This document shows positions 1 to 12,003 of a DNA stretch of 64,000 nt, in pieces (position 1 is the stretch's first letter; each line of letters starts with the position of its first letter). Source of the DNA: Pseudofabraea citricarpa (taxonomy: Eukaryota; Ascomycota; Leotiomycetes; Helotiales; Dermateaceae); the NCBI GenBank assembly GCA_029641185.1, contig JAPWGK010000015.1, positions 496,001 to 560,000 of the forward strand. Reading direction: 5' to 3'. The position numbers and the translations under genes are program-made. Under the pieces are notes generated by a model. That model saw only the letters and a list, made by a program, of their open reading frames with translations. It was not told the DNA's origin and ran no database searches.

Positions 1-843
1 TTTTTGTCCCCGTAGAGCCAGCTCCCAAGATCTTGAATCGTGGCAGAGCAAGGATATTGGTTGCTGCAGTTCGGATTCCTTCGTGCGGAGGTTCTCAGAG
101 GAACTAGTCACTCTAGATTCTAGATTGTGAATCTCCGCATTAGTTGGCATAATCACTCAATCTCCTAATTGATCAAGAGAGCTCTAAAGAATAGGACTAC
201 TAGACATGACAAGCCAGTCTACTGTATCCAAGAAGTGATGGTGAAGTGTGGCACACATAGAAGCAAGTCTAGAAGGTCAGTTTTCTAGCTCACCCAAGAC
301 TTCAGTCTCCAGTCTTCAGCTTCGCAGCCCACCCTAACTCGCGATTCTGGCAAGAAAAACGACCAAAGTCAATCCAGGAGGCGGCATAAGCACCCTCTTA
401 AGAAATCTTTCGCGAACCAAGACGGCAAATTAGAGTTTTGCTCTTCTTATCAGACATACCAAGAGTGGCCAAGCTGAGGGGTTCAAACAAGAGGTATTGC
501 GAAAGCGACAACCATTATTGGCATTGGCATCGCCATCGCCAAACTTCAGACTTGGCGGACCATAACATGACCGCAACCATAGTAACCAATACTCGCGTTG
601 ACTCGCGGTAATACCATGACAATTCTGGGTGATGCTTGATAGCAGAACTTACCTGACTCCCATATTCAATCAATCACTTGAATTTCTATAGTATGGCCCA
701 TAGCGTAAGTTGAGTGAAATCAATTCGAAAACCGTCATCTTGTTTGTAATACTTTTTTTATTACATGTCTTAAGTTCATCATTTACAACTCATTAGGTGG
801 CCACCGTTTTTTCCTTTAAGCGTTAAATTACAAGCAGACTCAT
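1..843. other. Intergenic, 3' flank of the peptide transporter gene
   Basis: No open frame with family resemblance was seen on either strand. The part next to the transporter stop is AT-rich (about 720-840) and probably holds its 3' UTR. Nothing else is recognisable. Confidence 0.5.
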
Positions 844-2828
844 CTAAGCAACCGTATCAACACGGTGTCTCAGCTCTTTTGAATCCGTACCGGCCTCAAC
901 ATCCTTAGCAGTAGCACCAACCGAGACGGACCCGGCATCGCTTTCACTGGTGTTGCGGAGGTCATACTCTTCATTCTCAGAGATGACATACTCCTCATTA
1001 TCCAGGTGCTTGAACATGAACCAAAAGAGGATTCCGCTAGCGAATCCAACGATAGATGGTCCTGCGAAAGCCCAAGTGATGTATGGATCTCTGATAGCAG
1101 GGGCAGTGGCAAGGTTGATAGCGTATTGGATGGCCGACATGAAGCAGTTGATGGCGGAGACAAGACCACGCATGTTCTTCGGTGCGCGAGAGTAGGCGAT
1201 TCCGTAAGCAGTAACATTGACCAAGATCTCACATAGAGCAGTGATGGAAAGAGGAATTGCGGTCCACCAAATAGAGATAGGGGAGACGAGAGAAACACCA
1301 TCAGCATCAACACAGGTGAGAGACGAGGCGTGGTTTCCGCAAGGGCCAGTCTTGTATGCGTAATGGGTGATGATAGCCCAGCCAATAGAACCAATAGAGC
1401 AGATCATGAATCCAGTAGTCATACCTAAAACGAGTTAGAAATTTCAAAGAACCAGGGCTCGAATGTACTTACGAGCAATAGGACCGAAGTGGATCTTGTG
1501 TTTGCGCAAGAATGGGTAAAGACCATAGTTGAATAGAGGAACTCCAGCAATGATGACCAAGGGGTTGAAGTTTTGGATAACGTCGTTGGGAACACCGTTA
1601 GTGGTAAGCATAACAGAGAGCGCATCAGCGGCACCTCCAATTCCACCATCATTGATAAAGAATATTGGAGTGAAGATGAAGATACCACAAGCTTGGAAGG
1701 TTCTTTGGACATCATTGACGAATTGGTCATTCCATGGAACAATCTTCGAGTTTCCCCTCGCGGCCATAACCGAAGGCTTAGCAGTCTCCCAGAATCCGTC
1801 CCGGCCAATCTTCTTCCATCCTCCATTTGTAAAGCAGACGCCAAGAAGTTTGAAGATGTTACCGAGATCACTTCCACCAGGTTTGTGAAGAATGAGTCGA
1901 GGCTTCAACCACCAGAGAAGTGGTGGTAGGAGGAAATAAATGATACCAGGGAGAAGATAGGCAGGCCAGAAACCAACGAGTTTTGCAAGGTAGGAAGTAG
2001 GGACTCCTAGGAAACCGCCAATATTGATCAAAAGGTAGAACCATAACATCATGCGCTCAGTGGTGGCCTCGGGGTCGATTACGACCTTTTCACCAGAGGG
2101 CAGGACTTCGGTAACAGGCTTCGTGTATGGGTTCTGGTCGAGAATGACAACAGAAATATTGGGCTTGAACAGAGCCGCGCCAATAGCCAAAATGTACACC
2201 GACAACAAGAAAGGACCGAATGCATGTCCACCTTGGATGACCGAAGGAATAGCAGCAATAACCATGATAACGTGAGCGATACCGCAGATGGCAATACCAA
2301 CAGCAATAGTCTTGAAGCGTCCCCATCTGGTATCAGCGATCCATCCACCAAAGACCGGTAGTGCGTAAACGAGGAATCCAAAGGAAGATGTTACGGCGGC
2401 GGCAACAACAGTTCCCCTTCCAAGAGCTCCTGCAGTTTGCTGTGTTCCTCGCGGAGGAGCTCCCGCTCCATTGCCACCTTTTGGAAGAGGACGATTGACG
2501 AAGTTGCTGAAAACTTGCTTCACGCCATAGAAAGAACCTCTCTCGGCAAACTCGACAATGCAGAGGACGTAGGCAGTAATTGGGATCTTTCCCGCTACGC
2601 GACGAAGAGAGGTTAATTCTTCGGGCGTGGCAACGTCCTCTTGTGGGGTATAGGCTCCATGTTGCTGGATAGTCGTCTTGTCAGCGAGGACAAGCGAGCC
2701 CTTCTCAGCTGGATTGAGTGGTGTCTCGCCTCCAATTTGGACAGCCTCTTGAAGAGGGTGGATTGTGGCTAAAGTGGATGAGTATATTTTATTTTATTTG
2801 TGGGACTGTGACGGAGCTACTTACACAT
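844..2828 (-). CDS. PTR2: PTR2-type proton/oligopeptide transporter (POT family)
   Basis: Predicted plasma-membrane H+-coupled di/tripeptide importer of the POT/PTR branch of the major facilitator superfamily. I read three coding exons: 2828..2825, 2768..1473 and 1424..844 (626 aa). The first exon is only ATG+T; splicing to exon 2 gives M-S-T-I-H-P-L-Q. The POT signature E-F-A-E-R-G-S-F-Y-G lies near residue 85, followed by many hydrophobic helices, a proline-rich tract in the segment beginning N-R-P-L-P, and an acidic cytoplasmic tail. Length fits fungal Ptr2 (about 600 aa). The start rests on the GT-AG intron 2824..2769, because the genomic frame upstream of exon 2 runs into a stop without an ATG. 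Such genes are usually nitrogen-regulated. GATAAG motifs lie upstream at 3460, 3780 and 4498, but distant and unproven. Substrate specificity cannot be told from sequence. Confidence 0.9.
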
Positions 2829-2946
2829 GGCTGCGGTGATCTGGAATTTGACTGAGTGCGATCAAATTGAGCAGACTGGCTGGCAAAAATCAATGGGAGC
2901 ACACAGCATAAATACTTTTATTGCTGCCATGGTAATCGTCGTGCAT

Positions 2947-3414
2947 TCAAATTGCCCCCTCCATTGACAGGCATGCTTCTGCCTTCCTGATCTGTACAAC
3001 CAACATGCCATTCCAGACACATATAGCGTTATCGACAGTGGAGATCAGAGATACGAATGACTTGACGGGGTGCCAACTGAATGCAGGAGGTGGATAGCCT
3101 GCCAAGTCAACAAGCTTTGTCTGCGAGAGTTGAAGGGGAAGCTTGGGAAGCTTAGCTGCTTGGCGGGATGCGGCGAGCATGAGAAATGGGGAGATGGGTA
3201 ATGACAGACGACGAGTGGCTGGAAATATGGATAGAGGCCGACAGTGAGAGAGGAGCGGGAACCAACACTCGATGAATTGAAGCCATCGTGATTGGAGCCG
3301 AGGCCTTTCTCGGGCTGAAGCCTGAAGCAACATCAGGCGGAAGAGGAGCACCAGACCTGCCAACAGCAGTAAGACTGGCCATAATTCGCAATTATCGCAG
3401 CTTGCGACAATCAA
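2947..3414 (-). pseudogene. Possible WD40-repeat fragment (relic)
   Basis: The minus strand reads A-F-S-W-H-P-V-K-S-F-V-S-L-I-S, then T-V-D-N-A-I-C-V-W-N near 3075-3000. This spacing (aromatic-x-W-H-P, then D-N-x-I-x-V-W) is typical of one WD40 blade and recalls the first blade of Aladin-type nucleoporins. The frame stops soon after at 2947, and upstream residues are low-complexity and hydrophobic, with no further blades. It could be a broken gene, an exon of an unresolved gene, or coincidence. Confidence 0.2.
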
Positions 3415-5040
3415 TAACAGGGAAAGGATGTGTTGGTGAGCTGCAGACGTAAATTGGCTGATAAGAAGTATTCTCGATCCCCGGTGGCAGACCCAATCAT
3501 GCAGCAGAATAGTGGATCTTGGATATTGTCCAGATTTCCAGTCTCTGGCTGTTGGAGTCTAGGACACCGGGGACACCGTGCAGTCCATGCAGCACTGCAG
3601 CAACTTGATCGACTCCAGCCTTCTGGGGATCAAAGTCAAAGCCAACCCTTTAACAATCAACAAGAAATCTCTTCATGCGTGTCTCGTGTCAGCCTCATAG
3701 CCGTCCGCGATAGCTTCCCGATGCTTTTACCGGCTTTCTTTGACTTGTGCAAGAAATAGGCTTGAGCGAGTTGAATACAGATAAGAAATTGAGCTCTGGG
3801 CAATCAATGCAACATTGCCCACCTCGGCTTGAAGATATAGTACTTCAAAGCCAGTCGCATCAACCCGAGAGTCAAATGCCCTTTCAGCCTTGCTGGGCTT
3901 TTATCAGAGTTGGTGTGCTGCAATGCAGCCGCAGCCGGGGCCTTTTCTGCAAGCAAGTGCTGCCAATCCGGAAGTTGTCCAGGTCCTCCAATTCGTCAAG
4001 CTGTGCAAGTAACGTTCCCTGTCCAAGGGACCAGAAGGATGAACCAGCAAGGGCTGCAGGGCGTTGTCCCCAAAATGCTTGAATTGATGTTTGCCTCCCT
4101 CGCCTCCCTGAAGATAACCAGGTCGCTTGGAATATCGATTCCAAGCCCAAGACCCCAGATCATAGCGGATGGTGAGCGAGCTGGTCAATTGGCTGTAAGG
4201 TCTCGAAAGAGACTCGCACCCAGCCAGCTTTCTAGAATCTGACCGATAGCTTGTCTTCCGCCACCAAGCATGGCATCAATCCGTGCTCCTGGAACCCAAA
4301 GAACGTCGAGGATGGCTTCTTTTTGCTTGATGGGATACAGCCTTAGCTGGTTTCTAGAAGACATTATTTTCCAGAGTGGTTTGCTTAAGGTTTGCCCAAG
4401 CTGAAGGCGTTATCGGCCAAGATGCATTGCCGTCTTGGGGATTTACCGATTCCCTGCAAGCCAAGAGAGCCCACTATCTCTGAAGCTTTTGGTACTGCGA
4501 TAAGGCTTGGGGTTTGGTTGGTAGAGATCTCGTACACTCTAGGGTGTACTTTGGCCTGATTTTGGCTGTTTGCCATCAACATGAGAGCACTGTTCTCGAG
4601 TCTTTGTCAGGGGATATCTGCATTGTCAAGATGTTATCAGCAAGCAGCAAAATAGCCGAGTACGTACCAACTTTAAGCAGAGTTTATGGAGTACAAAATT
4701 CATAGGGAAGAATTTGTTTTGGTTCGGGTTTCTTTCTGTTTCCCTCTTACTTTCTCTTCTTGTTTTTTTCTTCTTCTTCTTTTGAACTCCTAGTCATGTG
4801 GAGGAGGTAGGGATTGAAGCTTCTTCTTCAGATGGAGACGCTAGAACAACATTTTGTTGCGTGACAAACTGAATTACATATCTCTATGAGAAAAATAGGA
4901 ATACCAGCCCGTTTTATTAAGTCTGCAACACACGTCCTTACTTGAAGAATGAAAAAGAGAAGAAAAAAACATGCATGGATCTGTTGCATGACGAGTTCGA
5001 TCACATGTGCGTCCATTTGGATGAGAACTATTCAGTTCGA

Positions 5041-5455
5041 TTTCGTTGCATTACGACTTATCAGGTGATAAGCTATCCATCTCTCAGAGGATAAGTAGAA
5101 GGGAAGAAGGAACACCGTTTCGTTGTGTTACGGACTCATATTCACCCACATCCTCTTGTATCCCTGGAACAGGAGGAACATCTAGGTATGTTTCGTTGCG
5201 TTACGGACTTATATTCACCTACATCCTCCTGTATCCTTAGGACAGCTTCGTTGCGTTACGAACTCGGATCCCCCTGAACCCCTAGCATAGGAGGAGAATC
5301 CAGGTTTGTTTCGTTGCGTTACGGACTCAGATTCACCTGAATCTCTAGAAAGGGAACATTCAGGTTCATTTCGTTGCGTTACGACACATGCCATCTTTAA
5401 GAAGGAGTGGGTGGGGTAGAGTAGGCAAGTGCACAGTTTCATTGTGTTGTGATTT
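5041..5455. repeat. Minisatellite with a 20-bp core, 55-77 bp spacing
   Basis: A core close to TTTCGTTGCGTTACGGACTC starts at 5041, 5118, 5191, 5246, 5309 and 5369, with a diverged copy at 5437 and a possible outlier near 4852. The spacers are related and carry A-T-T-C-A-C-C-T and AGGAGGA-like segments. The unit length varies, so this is an imperfect tandem array and not a simple satellite. Three central copies on the minus strand are in frame and would encode V-T-Q-R-N, but no gene structure supports translation. Confidence 0.75.
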
Positions 5456-6669
5456 TCATGTTATATTACAAAGCTGGCCAGTAAGTACACAAAGAGGATA
5501 GATAGAGTATCTAGTTTGCTTTCGTTATAAGATGAACCTGAAGAGAAAAGGATTTCACACATGTATTTGAAGAGAAAGTCAGCGGTATAGGTCTATAATA
5601 GAACAGTTTATGAATTCTTCTCCCAGCACCTCCTGTCACAGCTGAGCTACCTAGGTATCTTTTCACAAGCAGATAATCTTGCGAAGTACAAAAATTGGGA
5701 TTTTGTCTTACAGCCGAACTATTTCTGTTGAAGACCGGCCATGATAGAAAAATACTGCCTTGTCTCACACTGGACCCAGATTGCTTCTACATGAGCCTGG
5801 CTACGCTCAAACAATCTCGCGGTATCTCAAGTATCACGTGTATACGCTAGCCAGTATATGTGGCTCCTGCCAGGCGCAGAGCCTCCCAATCCACATCATC
5901 ATCCGCAATACAACATCAAGCATTTTGTACTCACAACTAAATCCAGGGAGAGAGGAGATAAAGAGGCGAGGAAGAAATCCTCACCCTGTTACGTTCCCAC
6001 AGTCTGACATCTGAGCTCAATTAAAACATATTCCTCCGCTTGTAACTTAGCAGACTTTCTATGCTGTTATCAGCTTTTCTCTTTCGGATCCGACGCCTTT
6101 ATTCCCCAGTTTTCTCCTTGAGAAAACAGGTTTCTACCCCGATTCTTGTCATGAATAAGAGGAGAGAAGATGATAACAAGAAATGCTCTGGTCACAATAA
6201 TGTATATTTTTATAACTGATATTCACCTGGATTGCTTGTCTGCGAGAAAGAATAACAATCGTTTTAAGCGACAGAACGAAGTCCTTATACTATCACCTCG
6301 CACTATAGCAATTCCCTCCCTCCCTAATTCCTATATGATATGTTAAGAAACTCACCAGTCTTATCACCTATCTTAGCACTCCAGACACAATTCACTCAAA
6401 CCACCATCCAAGACACCCCATATAATACCCTCTATTATAGGATGTAGCTTTTATCCCCGCCTGGCGTGTTATTATCAAAACCACCAACAGACCACCCCAC
6501 CGCCGCGCCGCTATCCAAAACAGAACCGGTCCGAGTACACGAAAAGTCGCGTCCCCCTCCCACGAAGCTCCCCTCATAAACACCCAACCAGCTTGGAGAC
6601 AGACGGACGAACAGAAAAGCAAGCCCCTCCTCTCCCCACTAGGAAAGAAAAACTCGTTGCAGAAAAATC

Positions 6670-7175
6670 ATGAGCGAGCGAAGCTACTTCACGCAACAAC
6701 GCGATCTCCTCCTACGAGAAATCGACATTGTAAATCTCTCTCTCTCTCTCCTCACCCTTCTCATCCATCAGCCAAAGTACTGACTCCCGCCCTGCAGAGC
6801 TTCGGCCATGTCCTCGCGAATATCAACAAGCTGAATCGAGGATTGGAGGGCGTTATTGATGTGAGTTTGCGTTTCTTTCCTCCTCTATCTTTCTTTCTTT
6901 CCTTCTCTCTTTCCTGTTCTGCGAGGGTGAGATAAGAGGCAGAACAAGAGCTGAGTTGACTCGTGTTTTTTTAGGTCGGGAACGAGTTTAGCTCCGTCGA
7001 GGCCTTGTGGTCACAGTTCGAAAACGTCATGGCCAAGGACCCGGAAGTGAGTACGGAGGCGTCAGCAGCAGCAGCAGCAGCTACCACTGCTCAGGAGGGA
7101 CAAGAAGACAAGACAGTACACGAAGGCGATAGTCGCAACGAGACGCAAATGGATGATGAGAAGAGGAAGCGCTAA
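6670..7175 (+). CDS. DAD1: DASH/Dam1 complex subunit Dad1
   Basis: Small kinetochore protein of the fungal DASH (Dam1) ring, which couples kinetochores to spindle microtubules. Three phase-0 exons (6670..6729, 6798..6860, 6975..7175) give 107 aa. The N-terminus reads [18 protein letters not shown], followed by the near-invariant [13 protein letters not shown] and then [15 protein letters not shown], the Dad1 family core. After about residue 60 comes a short Ala-rich and acidic/basic tail of low complexity, usual for filamentous fungal Dad1. Intron 1 begins GTAAAT, is rich in CT and ends CTGCAG; intron 2 runs 6861..6974. The neighbour RHO4 is convergent. The family call is secure from the core motif; the tail is unconserved. 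Confidence 0.92.
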
Positions 7176-7611
7176 GGATGAACATTCGATACCGTACGGA
7201 CGTCTATTGGCTGCAGCAGGATTCACGAACACGGCATTCAAGAGGCGACGATTATGACACGATACCATAGAGGAACTTGGAATGTGGGATTTTGCGTAAA
7301 GAAGTCTATTCTTTACAAGAAAAAAGTCATGATACAAAGGAAAACCTCGAAAAACACGAGTAATACCCGAACAGCCGCAGGAACCCCCCCTATTGCCATT
7401 ACAAGAATCCAGGAATCAAAACAGTAAGGCCACTTGGTTGTCGTAAGTGGAAAGAATGAGCACAGCATTGCCATCATGCCAAAGCTAGATCTATTAGTCT
7501 CGCAGATCGGTCCCTGACCCATCTCAGGCATTGAAAGCTAGCACTCCTTGTTATGCAGTCGTAGGTCATGTCGATATCGTAGCAGGTCGTGGATGGTTGA
7601 GAATTAATTCG
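7176..7611. other. Intergenic between convergent DAD1 and RHO4
   Basis: This 3'-to-3' spacer presumably holds both 3' UTRs. No other feature was recognised. Confidence 0.5.
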
Positions 7612-8543
7612 TTACAAGAATCGGCAGTTCCGCTTCTTCTTTCGAATCATGCCGGTCTGGTTTGACTGTTGTGCTTGTTTAGTGGGAGATTGTACTTGGT
7701 TACTCCGGTCATTGGCGACAACTGTGTTGATAGCCGAAGCAAATATCTCTTCAACTCCTGTCATCTCTTTACTGCTGCACTCCATATATCTAGCGTTCAT
7801 CTTCTGTGCTACTGCCATTCCTTGCTCTTGTGTGACGGGTGTGAGACCTTGAGTTTTGAGGAGATCAATACACGTTCTCTTTGTACGCAGATCTGACTTC
7901 AGGCCTACGAGGACAAGCGGTGTATAGGGGCAGAAATGTAATACTTCGGGGTACCACTGAAGCTTTGTTAGCTGGGGTTCGGAGCCGCCTGAGAAAGTTC
8001 TCTTACCTTGTCCATTACGTTCTCCAGTGAATTAGGGCAGTCGATGGCGAAGCAAACGAAGAGAAGATCGGTTTCTGGGTATGAGAGAGGGCGTAGACGA
8101 TCATATTCTTCTTGGCCAGCTGTATCCCAAAGTGCTAGCTCGACTGTCTTGCCAGATGCTGGGTGGGTAGGGTATGTGATGTAGTTCTCGAAAACTGTTG
8201 GGACGTATTTCTGCAGTCACGTCAGTATGGAACCCGGCGCAGATTCAAAGGCATATCATACCTCTGGGAAGTAGCCTTGGCTATAGCTGATCAACAAACA
8301 TGTCTTTCCGCAGCCACCGTCACCCACAACAACGATCTTTTTTGAGTATGCGGGGCCGGCTGTGACGTGCGTCGCCGCTGACTCTCGGCCTGTGGAAGAC
8401 GCGCTCATCATGGTGCTGACAGTGCCGTCACTGGATCTCTGACTCTGTTCGCGGCGTGTGGACTTTCTCTTGGGTGCGTCGTATTTCTCAGACATGTCTG
8501 AATGCCTGCTCTGGTAGTCGTTGCGCTGATATTGGGCCGCCAT
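7612..8543 (-). CDS. RHO4: Rho4-type small GTPase
   Basis: Rho-family GTPase; Rho4 acts at septa in septum formation and actin-ring assembly in filamentous fungi. Three exons (8543..8262, 8210..8007, 7956..7612) give 276 aa. A roughly 66-residue basic/Ser-rich N-terminal extension, typical of Rho4 and absent from Rho1 or Cdc42, precedes the P-loop G-D-G-G-C-G-K-T (residues 74-81). The effector loop Y-V-P-T-V-F-E-N-Y, switch [11 protein letters not shown], and a variant base-recognition motif L-K-S-D follow. The C-terminus is polybasic and ends C-R-F-L, a CaaX box whose final Leu predicts geranylgeranylation. The start is the first ATG before the extension. Upstream DNA is shared with the divergent phosphatase gene. 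The subfamily call rests on the extension and the GDGGCGKT loop. Confidence 0.92.
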
Positions 8544-9619
8544 GACTTTTCACCAAAGGTCGAGGTTGAGGCTGTTAGAGATTCTGTGGGTAGAGGGAGA
8601 GAGAGAGAAAGAGGGAGGTATGTTCTAGAATGATGGCAGGCGATGATATGCTAATTATGCACCCGGTTATGCGACTGAATGGGGATTGCGGGTTGTTCTG
8701 TAATGGATTGGAATGTGTATGACTTTAAAAGTCGGGGAGGGCTGTTGGATGGTTAAGTCGGGGACGGGAGCTCGAGTCAACACGCGGCCGCGAGGTTGGA
8801 AGAGCAACGCGCCCAACAGCAAAGCCGGGCAGTGGGAGTGGGAGTGGGCAGGTGGGGAGACTGGCCAGCTGTTGACGGTTATCCACCCACAGGATGATGA
8901 TGATGGTTGTTATTATTATTAGATGCTGAGGCAGGGCAGGGTGAGTGTGGTTGATGTGTTGTGGTTTTATGTTTTTATGTTCATATGATAATTCACCATG
9001 AAAAAGTAATACTAATACTGTTTACCTGCTCGGTTCTCTTTCAACTGCTAGCTACCTATCCTATCCTATCCTATCTCTCTACCGCTAATCTAAAGTTATC
9101 CGGCCTCAACACGATACGATGCTCGGGACTTTGGTCACCTCGTTGGCCGTGTTGTGGGAGTTGCAGCGGATCACCCCAAGCAACGTTAGTTTGAAAACCC
9201 CCCAAGAGATGTTAGGTTGAAAGAGGTTTCACATCTGATAACCTTAAATCGAAGGCAACGTAATCAATCCATCCTGTCGCCTCAATCACTCACCAATCAC
9301 TCACCCGTCACCACTCACCACTCACCACTCACTCAATCAGCCGAGGCGACACGGAGACGAGACGAGCGACACGGGGGCCACGGCCACGGACTGGACTGTG
9401 GAAACCTAAGTGCCCAAAGTACCGTATAGCACAGTAGAACCTCATCATCAGAGTTGCGCAATCCCCCCTCGCCTCCCGCATCTCCAGCCCTCAATCGCTC
9501 AACCTCCTCCAAACCTGTCGCTCCTTTTTGTCGTCGCTGTCTTTCCGAATCCTTTCTTCTCCTATTCACATGCGCCCGCGCCTTGTACATATATAGATGC
9601 CATTGCAACCAATGCATCC
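8544..9619. other. Divergent promoter region between RHO4 and LCB3-like gene
   Basis: This 1.1-kb spacer separates two head-to-head genes. It contains GA-rich tracts near 8590-8615, a C-T-A-T-C-C-T repeat near 9055-9075, and repeated C-A-C-T-C-A-C-C units near 9290-9335 that probably belong to the LCB3-like 5' leader. No gene was seen. Confidence 0.5.
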
Positions 9620-11548
9620 ATGGGTTCGAATTCCAACTGCGCTGGCCTAGAGCTTGACACTGAGAAATTTCCTCCTGCTGCTGCCCCTCCTTCCATATCG
9701 ATTAGCGCCCCTGAGGAAAATCCAGACGCCGGCCTGAGAAGTTTAGATCACTGTGAGCGCCCGTCTCTGCTCTCCGCCACTGCATTTATTCTGTATTCAT
9801 CCTGACTTCTCGCAGATAAGCGCAAGCTACCACCATGGCGATACAACCTGCGACAGAAGCTGCTGCCCCTGATCCGATGGGAGACTCCATACCTGGCGTG
9901 GATGCAGGATAAGATGCGGTCTCCAGCACTCGATGCATACTTTGCTATTACCGCCAACCTTGGGACACACACCTTCTTCATGGTGGTTCTCCCGATTTTG
10001 TTTTGGTGTGGTCATACATCGTTGGGGAGAGGGTAGATACGCGCTTCCAGAGTCACTCGATCAAGGACTAATAGACTACAGAATGGTCCATATACTTGCA
10101 ACGGGAGTCTTCTTTACCGGGTTCCTGAAAGATATGCTGTCCCTCCCTCGGCCGCTGTCGCCTCCTCTGCATCGCATAACTATGTCTGGCTCGGCCGCCC
10201 TTGAATATGGGATGCCCAGCTCCCACTCTGCAAATGCCGTGTCGGTCGCTGTGTACGCCCTCTTCACCCTCCGCTCCCCCGAATGCCAGCTTCCTGCCAC
10301 GACCAAGATTGTTCTCGAGGTCGTGAGTTACAGCTATGCATTCTCAATCATTCTTGGTAGATTGTATTGTGGAATGCATGGATTCTTGGATGTCATTATA
10401 GGTAGCATTATTGGAGCAATCATATCGGTTGTCGAGTGTGTGTATGGCTCTGCTATAGACAAGTATCTTCATAGTAGCAATTGGATGGCGCCGGCAGTTG
10501 TGGCCATTGTCATCATTGCTCTTGTCCGCGTGCACCCAGAGCCGGCTGATGATTGTCCTTGCTTTGATGATAGTGTAGCCTTCGCAGGTGTCATGATTGG
10601 TATTGAACTGGGAGGATGGCATTATGCGGCGGGAGAGTGGGCCTGGGACGTACCAGTTCCAGCGACAGTGCCTTTTGATCTCGAGCATATGGGCTGGACG
10701 GTTGTGATATTACGAGTTCTCGTGGGAGTTCTAGTGATCTTCTTATGGAGGGAAGTAATGAAGCCTACCCTTCTCAAGCTTTTACCACATCTGTTCCGAG
10801 CCATCGAAAAATCTGGGTTTATCTTACCTCGCAAGTTTTTCATGCCTGCTTCAGAGTATCAAAAGATTCCAGCCCGACTAAAGGTTGACAATGTCATGCC
10901 ATCTGTTTCTGATCTTCCCAGTCTTTTAACATCTATGCGCCACCCACGACGACTACGCTCTGTCTCAGTCGGACCACAGTCTGCTGCGGATGCCTACGAA
11001 ACCCTTGCTTATAGAGAAAAGCGACGAAGAGATAGTTTAACAAGCTCCATTGACGGTCAGGTTGCAAGGTCGCCAAGTCCATCGCGGATTCAGCAGAAGG
11101 ACTATTTTGAAGATAAAGACGGCGAAGTCTCCCAAGCATCCGGCATTTCGGCATCGCTAGGGACGATGGGAACTGGGAACTTACCTACACCAACTCAATC
11201 TCGAATCGGCTCGTACGAACAAATGATGGGCCAGGGGCACGTGCTAGTCACTCCTGCCACTCCGCCAGTAGACTGTGTGGATGATCCAGAGAACGACGAG
11301 CTTATAGTAGGGCAGCAGGGGGAACTCGAAGAGAAGGAGATGTTCTCTCGGCTCGAAAAACCTCGGGTGAGATATGATGTGGAGGTGGTCACTAAACTTG
11401 TTGTGTATACTGGTATGTTACACCAAATCGGTCGAGATGAGTGTGCTGACATCTTTTAGGTATTGCTGTTCTTGCGGTCGAGATCAATCCAATTATCTTT
11501 GAGATCATTGGATTGGGGATGGGTGATCACGGCCGGCCTCTACGTTAA
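9620..11548 (+). CDS. LCB3: Dihydrosphingosine-1-phosphate phosphatase (PAP2 superfamily)
   Basis: ER membrane enzyme that dephosphorylates long-chain base phosphates, tuning sphingolipid synthesis and heat-stress signalling. Four exons (9620..9752, 9816..10032, 10082..11412, 11460..11548) give 589 aa. The three-part lipid phosphatase signature is complete: K133-x6-R140-P141; P-S-S-H at 162-165; and R-x5-H-x3-D in R-L-Y-C-G-M-H-G-F-L-D. Hydrophobic helices surround and follow the site. Between about residues 350 and 540 is a Ser-rich, probably cytosolic loop, before a last hydrophobic stretch starting at V-T-K-L-V-V-Y. Intron 2 has the classic branch C-T-A-A-T. Upstream in-frame codons before 9620 lack an ATG. 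Yeast Lcb3/Ysr3 are about 410 aa, and the longer loop is usual in filamentous fungi. It is convergent with the cyclophilin gene. Confidence 0.9.
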
Positions 11549-12003
11549 AACTTCGATTCTTGTTGGATAGTTCTGCCTAAGCTTGGAACCACGCTTGGGG
11601 TGTTGTGAATTATATATCATGCTGAGTATGTTTGTTGCTTTGCATTTACCTGGAGTTTTGGTTATTATTATTCCCGGTTTCTTCAAACGATCACACTTGC
11701 AGAAGGTGTTTTGGGGCGCGTTGAGCGTATAAGACTTCTTTCGGCGTTGTAGCTAGGGCGGTACCTGCTGTATGCAGTTTGGAATACTATTTAAGACACA
11801 CAACCCTCTTGCCTATCCATGAGAAGTATGGTGATCATGTTTTCTGCCTGGGACTAGCGTACTGAACGTCGCGGTTGTCCTGCCTTGTTGATACTTAGCC
11901 TGTGAATGGTCTCTGATGACCGCACCTTGTGCTGCTTGGCCCTATTTGGCCTTGAGGCCCTGACTTCTTCTAATGAATTGTAGTTTCCATCACCGCGTTT
12001 CGC
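11549..12003. other. Intergenic between convergent LCB3-like and cyclophilin genes
   Basis: This 455-bp 3'-to-3' spacer probably consists of two 3' UTRs. Nothing else was recognised. Confidence 0.5.

Larger units (their letters stand above)
2829..6669. other. Gene-poor 3.8-kb intergenic region
   Basis: This is the joint upstream region of the peptide transporter (-) and DAD1 (+). It contains a short WD40-like fragment (2947-3414, minus), scattered GATAAG motifs (3460, 3780, 4498), a pyrimidine-rich stretch near 4740-4790, and a minisatellite at 5041-5455. No intact gene could be assembled. Several open frames here lack coherent family features and are treated as chance. Confidence 0.5.

Noticed and set aside
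5041..5455. CRISPR-like array
   Set aside because: Repeats are imperfect with unequal, mutually related spacers, and the genome is eukaryotic; it is a minisatellite.
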